Shown here in pieces: positions 41,357 through 52,911 of a stretch of 64,000 nucleotides of DNA (its first letter is position 1; each line of letters starts with the position of its first letter). The notes beneath the pieces are model-generated. The model was not told the DNA's origin. It did no database searches and saw nothing but the letters and a program-made list of their open reading frames with translations. Source of the DNA: Tricholomella constricta (taxonomy: Eukaryota; Basidiomycota; Agaricomycetes; Agaricales; Lyophyllaceae). The translations under genes were made by a program, and so were the position numbers. Location: contig JAACJP010000060.1 of NCBI GenBank assembly GCA_013368375.1, positions 1 through 64,000 of the forward strand, in the 5' to 3' direction.

Positions 41357-43059
41357 ATGAGCAGCCCGACCCCGTCGACGCCCCGAGGCAATCCCGTGCC
41401 ACAGTCAGGCTACCTTCTCTCTTCGGGATCGACCACCGTTGATAACCCGGCACCCGAGACGCGCACAAAGCCGTTGACGATGGGCGCGAAGTTTGCACAG
41501 AAAATATCGCAGCTCGAGCTTCGGATTATGCAGCTAGAAGGAAAAGTGAATGGAGCCAAAGAAGATGTAAATGAAAGCTTTCAAAAATTGATGAAGCAAA
41601 TGGGCACCAAGTTTGAAGAGCAGCTCGAAAGACGTGTAGCGGCGGCCGAAATCACGATGATTGGGAACTTGCAGCAGCTTGAGAAAAGGGTTGGCGAAAA
41701 GCGGAAGCGAGGATTGGAATATGACGATTCAGAGGATGAAGATGGCGTACTACTGAAGGAAGAAATCCGTTCCATTGAGTTGAGCGAAGTTGCGACACAC
41801 GACAATAGCCTGTTGGTAAGCCCTTGTCATGGAATGAGAATTATGCTGTGATATACCGAGTTGCTAAAGCTATCCTCCAGGACTTGATCCGTTCGACCTT
41901 CCAGTTATTGATGGGATGCCCGAGCCTTGTACCGAAGAGTGTGCCGTTCTGGCCTGAGGACGAGGTGGCGTGGCCGATGACTGAGGACAAAAAGCATCGT
42001 TTAGTACGCTTTCGCTTTACGGAAGCAGCCACGCACCCTGACAACGCCAAATCCCTGGATCGTATCTTGACATTTATCCGTGCTCACGGGGCCGAATATC
42101 ACACTGCCGCTGCTCCCGCTCTACGCCTCGTGTCGGAGAAGGACCTTCGCAGCCGTGTGATCCTGAAGTACAAGGATCTCCAGAAGTCGCTGCGTGCCGC
42201 TGGCCGGATCCCAAAACGAGGAGCTACTGCTGGCGAGAATGTGATTGTGCTAGAAGATGACGGGACTGTTGCACCGTCTAAAGCACAACTGCAAAGTCGG
42301 GCTAAGGGAGTGTGTATCAGTCACTTGCTCCAGATGCATATATAATTCTCACCGGCGGCATATACTCCCAACAGAAGCTCGATGTCCGTGTGCGCAAACG
42401 TGGTGCGATGGCCGAGGACAGCAAATACAGAGAGACAAAATACGACCATTTGTTCGTGGCAACGCTGATGAGTGATGATGAGGATGAGTTTGACGACACG
42501 AAGAAGAAAACGGGCAGGTACATTTCACGCGCGCCAATTTACCGCGCAAGCATCGTGAGTCTTCAACAGATGTATCACGATCAAAATTAGAATCATTGTT
42601 CGACAGGTGAATGAAATACTTACTGCAGTAGATGAGGCTCCGGACCCCCGCGGCGTGACGGGGCGATTTATCACTCGGGTCCGAGGTCCAGTCAAAGACC
42701 AGCCACCGTGCGAGTCGAATCACCTTGAAAACCGTGCAAGGCGATGGATGGTCGATCCTGAGTGGTTGAAGAAACCGGAAAATACCAAGTATGATGTCCC
42801 ACGTCGGATCATAGAAAGCGGGAAGTTGTGGGGTGACGAAAAGGATCCCGAGGAGATAATGGCAAAGGCAAAGCAGGTTCAGCAGAGGAAGAAGGGCATA
42901 AAACAGGTAAAGCTCGAGGTCATGGCAGAGAAAGAATTGGTTGCGAAGGGAGGTGGTAAGCAAAAGAAGGGTAAGGAAAAGGCCGTGACTGGGGCCCCCG
43001 TCGTCGGTCCTAGCACTGAGGTTATGGATGAGGAAGAAGAGTGGCTAAGTTATTTTTGA
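41357..43059 (+). CDS. 506-aa hypothetical protein encoded by the Tnp2-like element
   Basis: Four exons that join in phase: 41357-41815, 41881-42309, 42375-42554 and 42607-43059. The protein starts MSSPTPSTPRGNP. Residues about 45-130 form a likely coiled coil (KISQLELRIMQLEGKV, ERRVAAAEITMIGNLQQLEKRV), then an acidic stretch with EDEDG. Exon 2 has a Trp-rich FWPEDEVAWPMTEDKKHR motif. Exon 3 has VRVRKRGAMAEDSKYR, DHLFVATLMSDDEDE and YISRAPIYRA. Exon 4 is basic with a Lys-rich patch (KKGKEKA) and ends EEEEWLSYF. It converges on the transposase gene with 27 bp between stops, both inside the element ends, so it is likely a second element protein such as a DNA-binding accessory. No named domain. 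Confidence 0.72.
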
Positions 43060-43086
43060 AAGCTTACCCGAAACCTCACTGCTGTA

Positions 43087-46000
43087 TCATTGAAGCTCGT
43101 CGTCATCGTCGTAGAAATCTTCCGGCTCTGCTCCAGTCTGTACAGGTATACATAGTCAGCATATAGCCTTGTAACGAAATTGTAGATGCACATGGTCAAA
43201 CGAGACGAATACCCAAAGGTCCCGGTTGATTGTGTTTGAATGCACTGGAATAAGCCCGAGGGGTGCGTCGATTACGGAGACTGGGACCACTTCAAAAGCC
43301 TCGAATGTGTCAGCATATGCGACGTGGATTCCAAGAACGGAAGCGCTGCGTTGAGTATGTCAGAAATGCGAACTAAACTAGACGGAAAAACTTACAAGAG
43401 GTCCCATGGAAAATCGGGAAGATTTTCATCGGAAGAAAGGCGCCGTATGAGAGCACATACATGTGGTGGTCTCCCAGCCAATGTTACCACCAGCAGGGTA
43501 TGCAACTGGACTGGGACTCGAGCTCCATTCCTTGTGATGAATGCGAAAGAGTCAGCTTGGGTACGAGTATTGGAGGCACACCCGTAGCGAAGGCCATGCT
43601 TCCGAATATAAGAAACACTTGTCGTTGACTTCCTTCCCCAGAATGGCGTCCCTTGGGCTTGCGAGTGGTCATCAATCAGGTTCAGGTCAGGATAGACTTG
43701 CTGTAGATGGGCAAGGACTAATCCGTAAACCTGTCCGTTGTGCAGAGAACGAAGGTCGATGAATTTGCTTTTTTGATGTTTCGGTAGCTTTACGCCATCT
43801 GTTCGAGAGAGTCAATCCGTGGCATAGAAAGGTAAGAAGAGAATATACCGGTCTTTGCCTCTGCTTGGAAAACCGCAATTTGTGTGACCATACCTCCTCG
43901 CTGACGGGCTTCATTTCGAATGATAGAATTGATATATTGCCGTTCTAGGTCATGAGCGTTATCTGGAAGAGAAAGAAGAAGCTCGTAGAGGAGCTGTGTC
44001 TGAACCCAGTTCCGCAGGAGCGTTACTTCCATTCGACCACCATCATGGCCGTTGATGTTGACTTTCTCGAGCATCCCATTGAAACGCTCAAAGCCAAACA
44101 GCCACCACCCGTAGACAGGCCCGTAACGCTTGATCATTGCTGAATAGTGCATCGATAAGTGGTGGTTGATGACGAGATGTATACCGAGCTCGAGGCATCG
44201 CTGGCAGTACTGGGCGAGGAAGTCTTGGCCGAGATTTGCCTGTGCCATAGTGATTGTGCGGGAAGAAAGGATCCTGATGCCGGCGCACAGTAGGAGAATC
44301 GTGTCGTAGAGCTTCCGGTAATTTCGGGAGTGCCCAGGGATAGTTTTGGCATTGGCGGGAATGGGCGGCGCGGAGTCAGGAATATTGTCCTGATCGTCCT
44401 TCCAAGCGCACCAAAGGAGGACTGGTGTGATGGTCGCTAGGTGCCGCCACTCATCCGCCTTTTTAAGTGACTGGTTCTCACCAAGCTTTCATTTTTTTGT
44501 GTCAGCAGGAAGTAATAAAAACAAGCCCGAGCACATACATTTTTTGGAAGGCGACTGATATGTGTGGGCCAGCGAACTGCATTCACGACATCTTCGAATC
44601 GCTGTTTCGAGGAGTTTGCGCCGCCGGTTGCTGGGAATAGATACGACGAGAAGAGAACTGTCATGTAAATATGCGCAACTAAACCAAGAAAACCATTATG
44701 CATGAAGTCCAGCACCGCTCGTGTCGAGGGTAGCCAGCCAGGAAGCAGATTCAGTGGTGACCATCGGACACCATAGCCATCAAGTATGTCTTTCTGTCGT
44801 GCAGGCGCGGCACCTCGAGATTTGAATGAGTGGCGTAGAAGTGAAGAGTCGTCCTTGTCCGTCCAACCTGCAAAACACTCTGAGCATATAGTCACAGAAA
44901 AGCGAAAATTACAACATACTTCGGTCATATCCGGCTGGTTCGTTCACGTCGAGGAGGGTAGTATCACAGTATGGACATGGATGCATGTCGTGAGCATGCC
45001 CTGCAACACCATCGAACTTACGAAGTGCCGGCGTGTCGCAGTTCAAGCAAAATAGGTCCACGAACACGTCGCCTTGCTCGTCCTCCTCGTGTATATCCAT
45101 CTTGACACCTGTAACTCGACTCAGACAAGCTCTTGATTTGTATCTAGCACATACCATTCTTCAGAATCGCAATCTCCTTGACTGCCGGTTCGAGGCAGTT
45201 CTCGAGCTGTTGCGGATTTGGCTCCTTCGGTCCAGGAAGGATTGACTGACATATTGTATTGACTTGCAAAAGGCGGTCTTCACGTGGCAGATCGTTAATT
45301 GAGATGTATATGGGCCCTGCAGAATGGGGTCGACCATCGAGTAGCCCGAACCTGGTAAGTAGAAGCATGTTAGAATCACTGGAGCCTGAATACGAAACAT
45401 ACCAGTCAGCGTTCAAGGTCAAATGGAGTCCGTATCGGTGATCGGTCAGGCGCGGGGCTGCAGCATTGTCAAGTCGCTCAAGCGGAACATCGCGCACGGT
45501 TCCCATATCCCCGACCTGTCGAACAGTGTTAGTAAATGAATTATACCATTCCGTGGCATCGTCCATGTCCTTCATGACGAAGTCCTCGTTGTCGTTCCGA
45601 TTTATTTGGTTGACCTCCGTCGGCCGGCTATCCTTCAAAGATTTTGCCCATCCTGGACGCATGAACATGCGGCGCAGGCTCTCGATGATGGATACCTGTG
45701 GGTTGATGAGGTACGGAGTGCGAATACATTGATTTTTCTTGTTGTAGGATTCCTGAAACAAAATTCCTGTACAATCAGTGACAGGGCAGGCCGAGGACAC
45801 GAGATCCGCCATCTGTTTTGGTGTAAAATGCTTCCAACAGACAGGGCATAGGGTATACTGGGTTATATAAAGATCAGGATCAATACCGAGCCTTGCCTTT
45901 GCCGCAGATAGGGTGCGAACTGGTCGGGGAAGCTCGGGGAGTGCGCCCGCAACGAGGAGTGCGTCGAGAGTCGAATTGAGGTTCTCCGTTGCTTGCTGAA

Positions 46001-46628
46001 CCGTTAAATGTCCATATACGTTGGACTTGACGGCCTGCAGATACGCGAGGCGGACTTGTGGCTCCTCCAAGAAGGCCCGAGGGATAAGAGATGGGCGGTC
46101 GTCGAGGTCCTGACCAGGTTCAAGTACATAGGGTAAATGCACTGCTTCGAAAGGTTCACCGGCGAGAGGTGGCGCTTGCTCGTGCAACTGGGCAGCTTCG
46201 GGTCGTGGCTCCATTCCTTGCTCTTCATCCATGTGCTCAAGAGCGTCTCCGTCGTCCCAAAGTTCGCCCTCAGCCCAGCCTTCATTGGGTCCAACATCCA
46301 GGTCAATAAAGTCGTCACGAAAGCGCCATTGGTCGTCGTCCTCGAAGTCGTCGTCCTCGAAGTCGTCCTCCTTTAAGTCGTCGTCCTCTAAGTCGTCGAA
46401 AGTAAAGAGCTCTGGGTCCACATCGACATCCATGTCCCAGTCATTTGCGCCATCTGTTGAAGCGGCCGATGGGGATACTGCCCGAGGTATAGGTAACACA
46501 TTTGCTGAGGGTTCAACCGGGTAGAGGGCTCGGTGCTTCTTGATGAGCTGCTTCGTCTGTCTAATGAAGCCCTCAGGGTGCTGTCGACACTGCTGGCATG
46601 TACATGGCAGCCTCGCAGGACGCTCCAT
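43087..46628 (-). CDS. Tnp2-type transposase of the 5,960-bp element
   Basis: ATG at 46628 gives MERPARLPCTCQQCRQHPEG, with the N-terminal CTCxxC motif seen in the 499-3611 gene. A strongly acidic segment (repeated EDDDFEDDD) follows. Further exons carry LCPVCWKHF and CPVTDCTG, TPYLINPQVSIIE, LRRMFMRPGW, FCLNCDTPALRKFDGVAGH, CPYCDTTLLD, RWSPLNLLPGW, VLDFMHNGFLGLVAHIYM, and the C-terminal WWLFGFERFNGMLEKV and RMEVTLLRNWV. Introns lie near 45350-45400, 45110-45145, 44880-44930, 44465-44545, 43805-43850, 43600 and elsewhere. The last exon ends in a run of Asp (FYDDDDELQ) with TGA at 43087-43089. Frames stay open, so it may be active. It is clearly related to, but different from, the gene at 499-3611. 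Confidence 0.78.
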
Positions 46629-47263
46629 TGCGCTCCCAGCTCTAGAAATTACTGGATACAAATGAACAATGTTCGTTAGTGCTGAACTCAGTAAGGACCT
46701 ATACAGTCAATGAAAAAAATATCTTATTACGCTCGAGCTTCTGCCAGCGTCGCCGTCGTGGTCGTGGTCGTTGTCGTTGCCGATGAACGCCGTGGCAAGG
46801 AGGCAACCAACAAGGCCACCAATTTTTTGATGTTGCCACGCGTATGCAAACGATCATGATCGAGAGAATTCTCAGCGAATTCTCAGCTTCTCACAAGTCA
46901 CAAGATTATCCGTTTGGGAAATTGGGTCACAGGTATTAGTTGTGAAATTGCTGGGAATTCTGTCGATTTTCTTCAATTCCCCTCAGCCGTATCCCTTGAC
47001 TTTTCGCTGTGATTGTTCAGTCGGAGTTGATATCCAGAAAAATAAAGTAGTCCTCGCGCCACTACCAACCCTGGAACCCATAACTCGTTGCATGACATGT
47101 CTCAGATGCAGTCCCTTGGGCAGGCAATGCAAACTTTGACCGTAAGCGTTCCTTCTCCGCGGTCTCTGTGGCTACCCAGTGACCACAACCTCGCTCACAG
47201 CCGCTCTCCTCATCACCCCGGGTCCAACCTCCTCCCCAAACCGCCAACACGGCAAAGTCAGAA

Positions 47264-47683
47264 ATGATTCCCCTCCCCCTCCCCCCACGCATACCCATCA
47301 CGAAAGGCCGTCGCTGCTTCTACGGCTTCGACGTTCCAAGAGAATGGTTCATAAACTACTTCGACCAAAACCACCACCTTATAAAGGACTACGATCCCGA
47401 CCTCGACGACATGACAAAGTGGTACATGACCATGATACTCTTGGAAGACTCGGCGCGGTGCAGAACCCTTTCGTTGGAGAGCGTGACCTATAAAATCTCG
47501 GACCCCACGACGTTGCTTGACCCCGAAAAAGGGTATGTGTATCTGGTCAGCATGTGCAGCACCATGAGGAGCTCGTATTATCGGAGGCCGAATCAGAGGC
47601 AGGTGGATATATTGAAGGATGTTTTTGGACGGGAGCCGGAATGGTATGTCGACTTCCATGATGCGAGCTTTTATGAGGACTAG
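47264..47683 (+). CDS. 139-aa hypothetical protein, family copy 2
   Basis: Full-length paralogue of 37997-38416: MIPLPLPPRIPITKGRR, FYGFDVPREWF, KWYMTMILLE, SLESVTYKISDPTTL, GYVYLVSMCSTMR and FGREPEWYVDFHDASFYED. ATG at 47264. The same GTAAGC/CAG intron borders lie upstream. Its distal promoter flank now lies 6 kb away, left of the Tnp2-like element at 40901-41051. Its 3' flank is inverted-duplicated with that of copy 3. Confidence 0.62.
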   Translation: MIPLPLPPRIPITKGRRCFYGFDVPREWFINYFDQNHHLIKDYDPDLDDMTKWYMTMILLEDSARCRTLSLESVTYKISDPTTLLDPEKGYVYLVSMCSTMRSSYYRRPNQRQVDILKDVFGREPEWYVDFHDASFYED

Positions 47684-47784
47684 GATGCTGATTCTTGGCT
47701 TGTGGTGAGTTCAATGTCTGTCTGTGTCGGGCAATTTTTTGGTCATGCATTTCATTTCCGTTTGACAGATTACGTCTTCGTCTC

Positions 47785-48500
47785 TCGTCGCTTGCTTGCT
47801 ATGTCTATCACTTCAGCTTGTGTAGTCTCGTGTATTCATGCCCCAACCCCGTTGAATCAGGAATATGCAACGTGTGCGGTGACCGAATCAGCAAGGCAAG
47901 GCTCGTACTTTGTGTATGGGAGCGGTGGATGGTTTAATGGATTTATGGATTGGCGAGTTCTGATGATTGATATAGTATATCACTTTTTTCTTGAGAAGGA
48001 CAGACTCGGAGGGCGGTGGTGGTGGTGGTGTTCGCAGCCGTTGAGTGATTGATATGTTCATTGGCTTTCAAAATTTCAACATTCAACGTTCAACGTTCAA
48101 CAGTCATCGTCTCGATCGCAGAGTCGGAGTCAGAGAGGAATAGTTGAAGGTTAGATTCCAGTTCTAAAAAATTGCGCACACTTCTTTCCACCAGAGTCTT
48201 TGATGATCAAGTAATATCGTCCATGAAGCACCCGGAACAGAGATCTTTCCCTAAACCGCTCGTTTTCGATAGATGAAAGCACACACACCGTGTATGGGAA
48301 TGAAAGTTACGTACGTTGTTTTTCTGCCCTGGGAGTTTTGCGTCCCTCGCCATGCTGAGCTTGGCTTGTTTCGTAATTACGAGCTTTGCTTTGCTGACTC
48401 GCACGTTGCATTATTCCTATTTCAACGGGGTTGGGGCATGAGTACACGAGACTACACAAGCTGATTAGACATAGCAAGCAAGCAAGCAATGTGAGATGCA
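47785..48500. repeat. inverted duplication joining copies 2 and 3
   Basis: The 3' flank of copy 2 (47785-47915) is repeated in inverse at 48370-48500, both with CATGCCCCAACCCCGTTGAA. The arms extend outward through both genes, so 47012-49210 is a large imperfect palindrome whose centre (about 47925-48370) includes the segment repeated at 38830. Confidence 0.75.
47928..48206 (+). repeat. direct repeat of 38830-39144 (MITE-free copy)
   Basis: Same orientation and order as 38830-39144. It ends TTTGATGATC where the other copy carries the MITE. Confidence 0.82.
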
Positions 48501-48599
48501 GATAATAACACGATAGCGACGAAGGCACTGTAACAATCTGTGGAACGGAAATGAGTGAGCGAAAATTGTGCGACAGAGTTGAACTCACGGAGAATCGAC

Positions 48600-48954
48600 T
48601 TAGTCCTCCTCATAAAAGCTCGCATCATGGAGATCGACATACCATTCCGGCTCCCGTCCAAAGATATCCTTCAGTATATCCAGCTGCCTCTGGTTCGGCC
48701 TCCGATAATACGAGCTCCTCATCGTGCTACACATGCTGATGAGATACACAAACCCTTTTTTGCATCTTGTCGATTTTCCAAGAGTATCATGGTCATGTAC
48801 CACTTCGCGATGACGCCGGTGTCGGGGTCGTAGTCCCGTATGCGGTGCTGGTTTTGTGAGTAGCAGTTTGTGAACCATTCTCTGGGAAGGTCGAAGCCGT
48901 AGAAGCAACGATGACCTTTTGTGATGGGTATGCTGGGGGGAGAAGGGAAATCAT
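48600..48954 (-). pseudogene. 139-aa family copy 3, frameshifted and deleted
   Basis: The ATG at 48954 is kept but the frame shifts within the first dozen codons. The central SVESVTYKISDPTTL segment is deleted. The C-terminal part (GFVYLISMCSTMRSSYYRRP, FGREPEWYVDLHDASFYEED) is readable to the stop at 48600. Confidence 0.75.
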
Positions 48955-49614
48955 TTCTGAGTCTGTCGTGTTGGCGGTTTGGGAAGGAGGTTGGGGTGAT
49001 GAGGAGTCACTGAGTAGCCCCAAAGACCGTGAATGATTAATGAACGCTTACGCTCAAAGTCTGCATTGCCTGCCCAAGGGACTGCATTTAAGACATGGGA
49101 TGCAACGAGGTATGGGTTGGTAACTTGGTAGTGGCGCGAGGACTACTTCCGTTTTCTGGCTACCAACCTGTACCAACTCCGAGGAACAATGAATTAATGA
49201 ACTTGAAGCTGAGTCCTGCACCTGAGCCCTGAGCGCTGAGCGCTGAGCTCTGCTGAGCTGCTGCCCATTTGATGAGCTCGCTATGTGGGCGCGATTGACT
49301 TTTCCTCCGCCGAAGCTCAAATATTTACGACAGCATTCCGTCAGAAAATGGTTAATAATGGCATCTGCCTCCATGCAGTCCGGGGATATAGACATCTTGT
49401 TGGATTATTAAAGAAGGGGCAAAGGCAAGAGGCGTCGGTGCGCCGTGCGGGGTAATAAGAAGCTAGAAAATTTCACATGGAGGCGGTGCAGGCGTCGTCT
49501 GACCGCAAGACTCACGCGCACACGCCATTGACAGTCACCTGTCCACCCCAACGGGTGCTGTGTTCTCATCTATATCATTCCCATTCCCGGGCGCTCCAGC
49601 CCATTCCAGTCGTT

Positions 49615-52600
49615 ATGGCTTCTCAATCACCTTCGCCGTCATGGGCGACTATTTATCATGAACCGCCCGCGGTCAAGTACCCGTACAACCCCAAGGACGC
49701 GCTGGCCGATCTCCCAGGCGTGAGCTATGCCCTGGAGCTCTTCTTGTCCTCGCATATGGTCGAGAGCGAGGATTATTGCCATAAGAGCGATGATGCGAAG
49801 GAAAGGCTGTATTTCACCACCGGGTATGGCCTAATTCAGTGTGTGAAGGGTTTGATGTCGTATGCGGACGAGGTGCGTCGTCCACTAGAGCTCTCTCTTT
49901 GCAGTACTAAGTGATCGGTGTTGGCATAGGATCTGCTTGCTGGCATCCACCATACTCGCCATGGGAATCACGTCGCGTCGCTGCACCGCAAGAAGGCCGG
50001 CTTCTTTGGCTCGATTCTGGGCTCGGCGGGCCTCAGCTCGTCCTCGAGCTTCATCAAGAGCATGACCGACGTCGAGCGCCATGCAGAGCTCGTGTACGCC
50101 GAGAGTCTCTTCGAAAAGGCCTTGTTAGGCATCGTGTATTCGGGAGACTGGTTGGCTTTCATAAAGGAAGCGTACGCCGACGTCTGCCCGCTTATTTTTT
50201 CCATTCCTTACGTCTCTCAACTCTAGCCTCAACATGCGTACAACGATCGGCATATACCGCCAACTCGGTGCCTTCCTCGACGACGCCGACGCTGCCTACG
50301 CCGCCTCCGCCACACCCACCACTCCCTCATCCACAGCCTCCTCCATCACAGCCTCCACCACCACCTCCGCTTCTACCCCGCCCACCTCCCTCTCCCTGTC
50401 CTCTCCCCACACCCCCACCGCAAAAGCCCCACGCCTCGAAGACCCCTCCATCGACCCACACTTCCGCTCCGGCGTCCTCCTCGGCGTCGGCCTGTGCAAC
50501 ATCATCCTCTCCCTCATGCCCGGCAAGCTCGCCACCCTCGTCGAGCTCTTCGGATACAAGGGCGACCGCGCCCTCGGCCTGGACCTCCTACTCCGCGCCG
50601 GCGGGTGGGACGGCGAGGTGGGCCCGGAGCCGAGGATCGGGACGGGGGAGGAGGGGGTGAGGAGAACGATTTGTGATATGGCGCTGCTGATCTTCCATTT
50701 GGTGCTCTCGAGCTTTACGGTGGAGGGCGTGGACGTTTCGGTTGCGGGGAGGATTTTGGAGTGGAATTTGAAGAGGTACCCGAACGGTATGTGTTTCGCT
50801 CCTTCTGCCGCCCCATCGTCCTTCCCTTGCCTACGCTCGGCTTGCTTCGTCCACGCTCGTTCTAACGATCCGCTCGTTTCCTCTCTCTCTCTCTCTTCCT
50901 CTCTCTTCCTCTCTCTTCTTGTCGACCGACGCAACTCTCACTGACGCCCACCCATCCATTCATCCTTGAATCTCACAGGCGTCTTCTTCCTCTTCGGCGC
51001 AGGCCGCCTCTCGCTGCACCGCTCCCAACCGCGCCAAGCTATCGCGTACTATACAAAGGCCATGGCCTCACAAGTGCAGTACCGGAACCTGCACCATATC
51101 AGTTTTTGGGAGATTGCGGTTGCGCGGCTTGCGCTGTGGGAGGTTGGGGAGGAGGTTGTTAAGGGCGGAGGGGTGGAGTTAGAGGGAAAGGAGAAGGAGG
51201 AGGGGAAGGAGGAGGTGGAAGTGGAAGTGGAAGTGGGGGGGAGTGCGGCGTGTTGGCGGGTGTTGGAGAAAGAGGCCACGGTGAGTATAACATATCATAT
51301 CATCCAGTTCTTCGTCCCTCTCCCTGATCAACTCTTCTTCCTCTCTCTCTAGTGGTCGAAATCGATCTACTCGTACGGCCTCGCCGCGTGTCTCCTCCAA
51401 GACTGGGACACGGATGAAGAAGATACGGCTGCGGGGCGCAAGAAGAAGGCGGAGCGCCTGAAAGAGGCTGCGGGGTTCATGGCGCGCGTCCCTGGGCTGC
51501 GGCAGAAGATCGCGGGGAAGAGTATCCCGCTCGAGGTTCGTCTTCCTCTTCCTCTTCTCCTTCACTCCCCTACTCCTTCACTCCTCTACTCCTTCACTCC
51601 CGTCTCACACCCCCAAATCACACTCACACTCATGCCCGTCCACAACAGAAATTCGTAGCCCGCAAAGCGCGCAAGTTCGCCTCACAGAAGAACCGGCTCC
51701 TCCTCCCCGCGCTGGAAGTGGCGTACCTCTTCCAGGCCATCGCGCACGCCCCGCGGACCGTTATTTTAAGGAAGATGCTCCCGCTTGTGCGTGCGGCGCT
51801 TGCGAAGCTTGCGCTGTATGGCGAGGGCACGGGAGTGCAGGTGGAGGGAACGGGAGTTACGCTGCCAGTGGAGGGCACGGGAGTTCCGCTGCTGATGGGC
51901 ACGGGGGAGGTTGAGTCTGCTGCGTTGGGCGACTCGCGGAAGGACAAGGACAAGGACACGGGGAGGGGGAAGAAGGGAAAGGGGAAGGGGAAGGGAAAGA
52001 AGAAGTTGGGCGTGGATAAGTATGAGGGGGGCGCAGCGGAGTATTGGGATGATCTATGCCTCGCGCGGTTCCTTGAAGGCGTGTGTCTGCGGTTTATTGC
52101 GTATCCGGTCCGTTCCCCGTCCTTTCTGTCTTGCCCATCTCGTTCTCGTTCTCGTTCTATCCCCCTTTTCTCTCTCGCCTGCCCACAATGCCTGTTTTTT
52201 TACGGTCACACTTTGAGTTTGAGTTTGAGGAGAGCAGCATTGTATTGACAGAAAGCTGCAGGACCCGGACGCGGTGCTGGATCCGGAGGAGACGATTACT
52301 ATGCCCAAGGAAGAGGCGGAGAAGGGCGCGGAGGAGGCGTTCGGCGCTGTGTTTGAATATGGCCCCAAGATTGAGCTTGACCACCATCTCGTGTACCATG
52401 CTCGTACGTCGCGCGCGTCCTTATGTGCCTTGCGCTTTGGTCTTTCTCCTCATCCTCATGACGGGTCGGTTGATTTTTCTTTTTTGTTTGCGAGCAGATT
52501 ATGAGCTGGGACGGCTGCTGGCGTGTCAAGGCAAGGTTGAGGAGGCCAAGACGGAGTTTGAGCTCCTCGTTTCGGGTGAGCCGTGTCCCGCGTCCGTGTC

Positions 52601-52911
52601 CTGGGCGTATGTTCATTCTGGTGTTGGAATGTAGGGAAATATCTCGAGGTCGGGCCGTCGGGGCGCAGGGTAAGTTTGTTTTTCTTTGATTCGCTCGCCT
52701 CTTTGCTTGATTTTGACGGTTTTTTTCGGTGGTGTGTGTGTGTGTAGGGGAAATACAGCATGGAGGTATGTACCGCCCGCCCGCTCGTTCGTTTTGTGTT
52801 ACGGCGAAATGACCTTTTCTGTGTGAATAGAATGCGCTGCATATGCGCGCACATGCCGCGCTTGATGCGCTGCTGAATTCGCATTCCCAGTTCCGTTGTC
52901 ATAGGGCGTAG
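49615..52911 (+). CDS. IML2: IML2/TTC39-family protein (Iml2-TPR_39), 11 exons
   Basis: Host-type gene. The family comprises yeast Iml2, linked to inclusion-body clearance and lipid droplets, and animal TTC39 TPR proteins. Eleven exons join in phase: 49615-49872, 49930-50171, 50227-50786, 50979-51280, 51353-51535, 51649-52107, 52262-52403, 52498-52575, 52635-52669, 52748-52765 and 52831-52911, giving 785 residues. Diagnostic parts are GVLLGVGLCNIILSLMPGKL with LVELFGYKGDR (family core), FFLFGAGRLSLHRSQPRQAI and SYGLAACLLQDW (TPR-like helices), AKRRKFA-type basic sequence, and HYELGRLLACQGKVEEAK near the C-terminus. A low-complexity insert (residues about 190-240) and a Lys/Gly-rich loop with EGTGV repeats interrupt the fold. 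GC content is higher than in the transposon regions. It converges on DUF6534 copy A. Confidence 0.85.

Larger units (their letters stand above)
41052..47011. mobile_element. 5,960-bp Tnp2-like DNA transposon with defined ends
   Basis: Left end CACAGCGCAAAGTCGAG (41052-41068) matches the reverse complement of the right end, CACAGCGAAAAGTCAAG (46995-47011), at 15 of 17 bases. The 3-bp duplication ATT flanks it (41049-41051, 47012-47014). Sequence left and right of it is contiguous in the paralogous flank at 38640-38780, giving an empty site; another paralogue near 49190 also reads through. It encodes two convergent genes: a plus-strand hypothetical protein and a minus-strand Tnp2 transposase, with stop codons 27 bp apart. 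Confidence 0.9.

Noticed and set aside
49911..50660. 249-codon Pro-rich plus-strand frame
   Set aside because: Alternative frame across IML2 exons 2-3; its Pro-rich character comes from reading the low-complexity insert out of frame.
50296..50934. 212-codon minus-strand frame over IML2 exon 3
   Set aside because: Shadow of a high-GC exon whose plus frame has the family core motifs.
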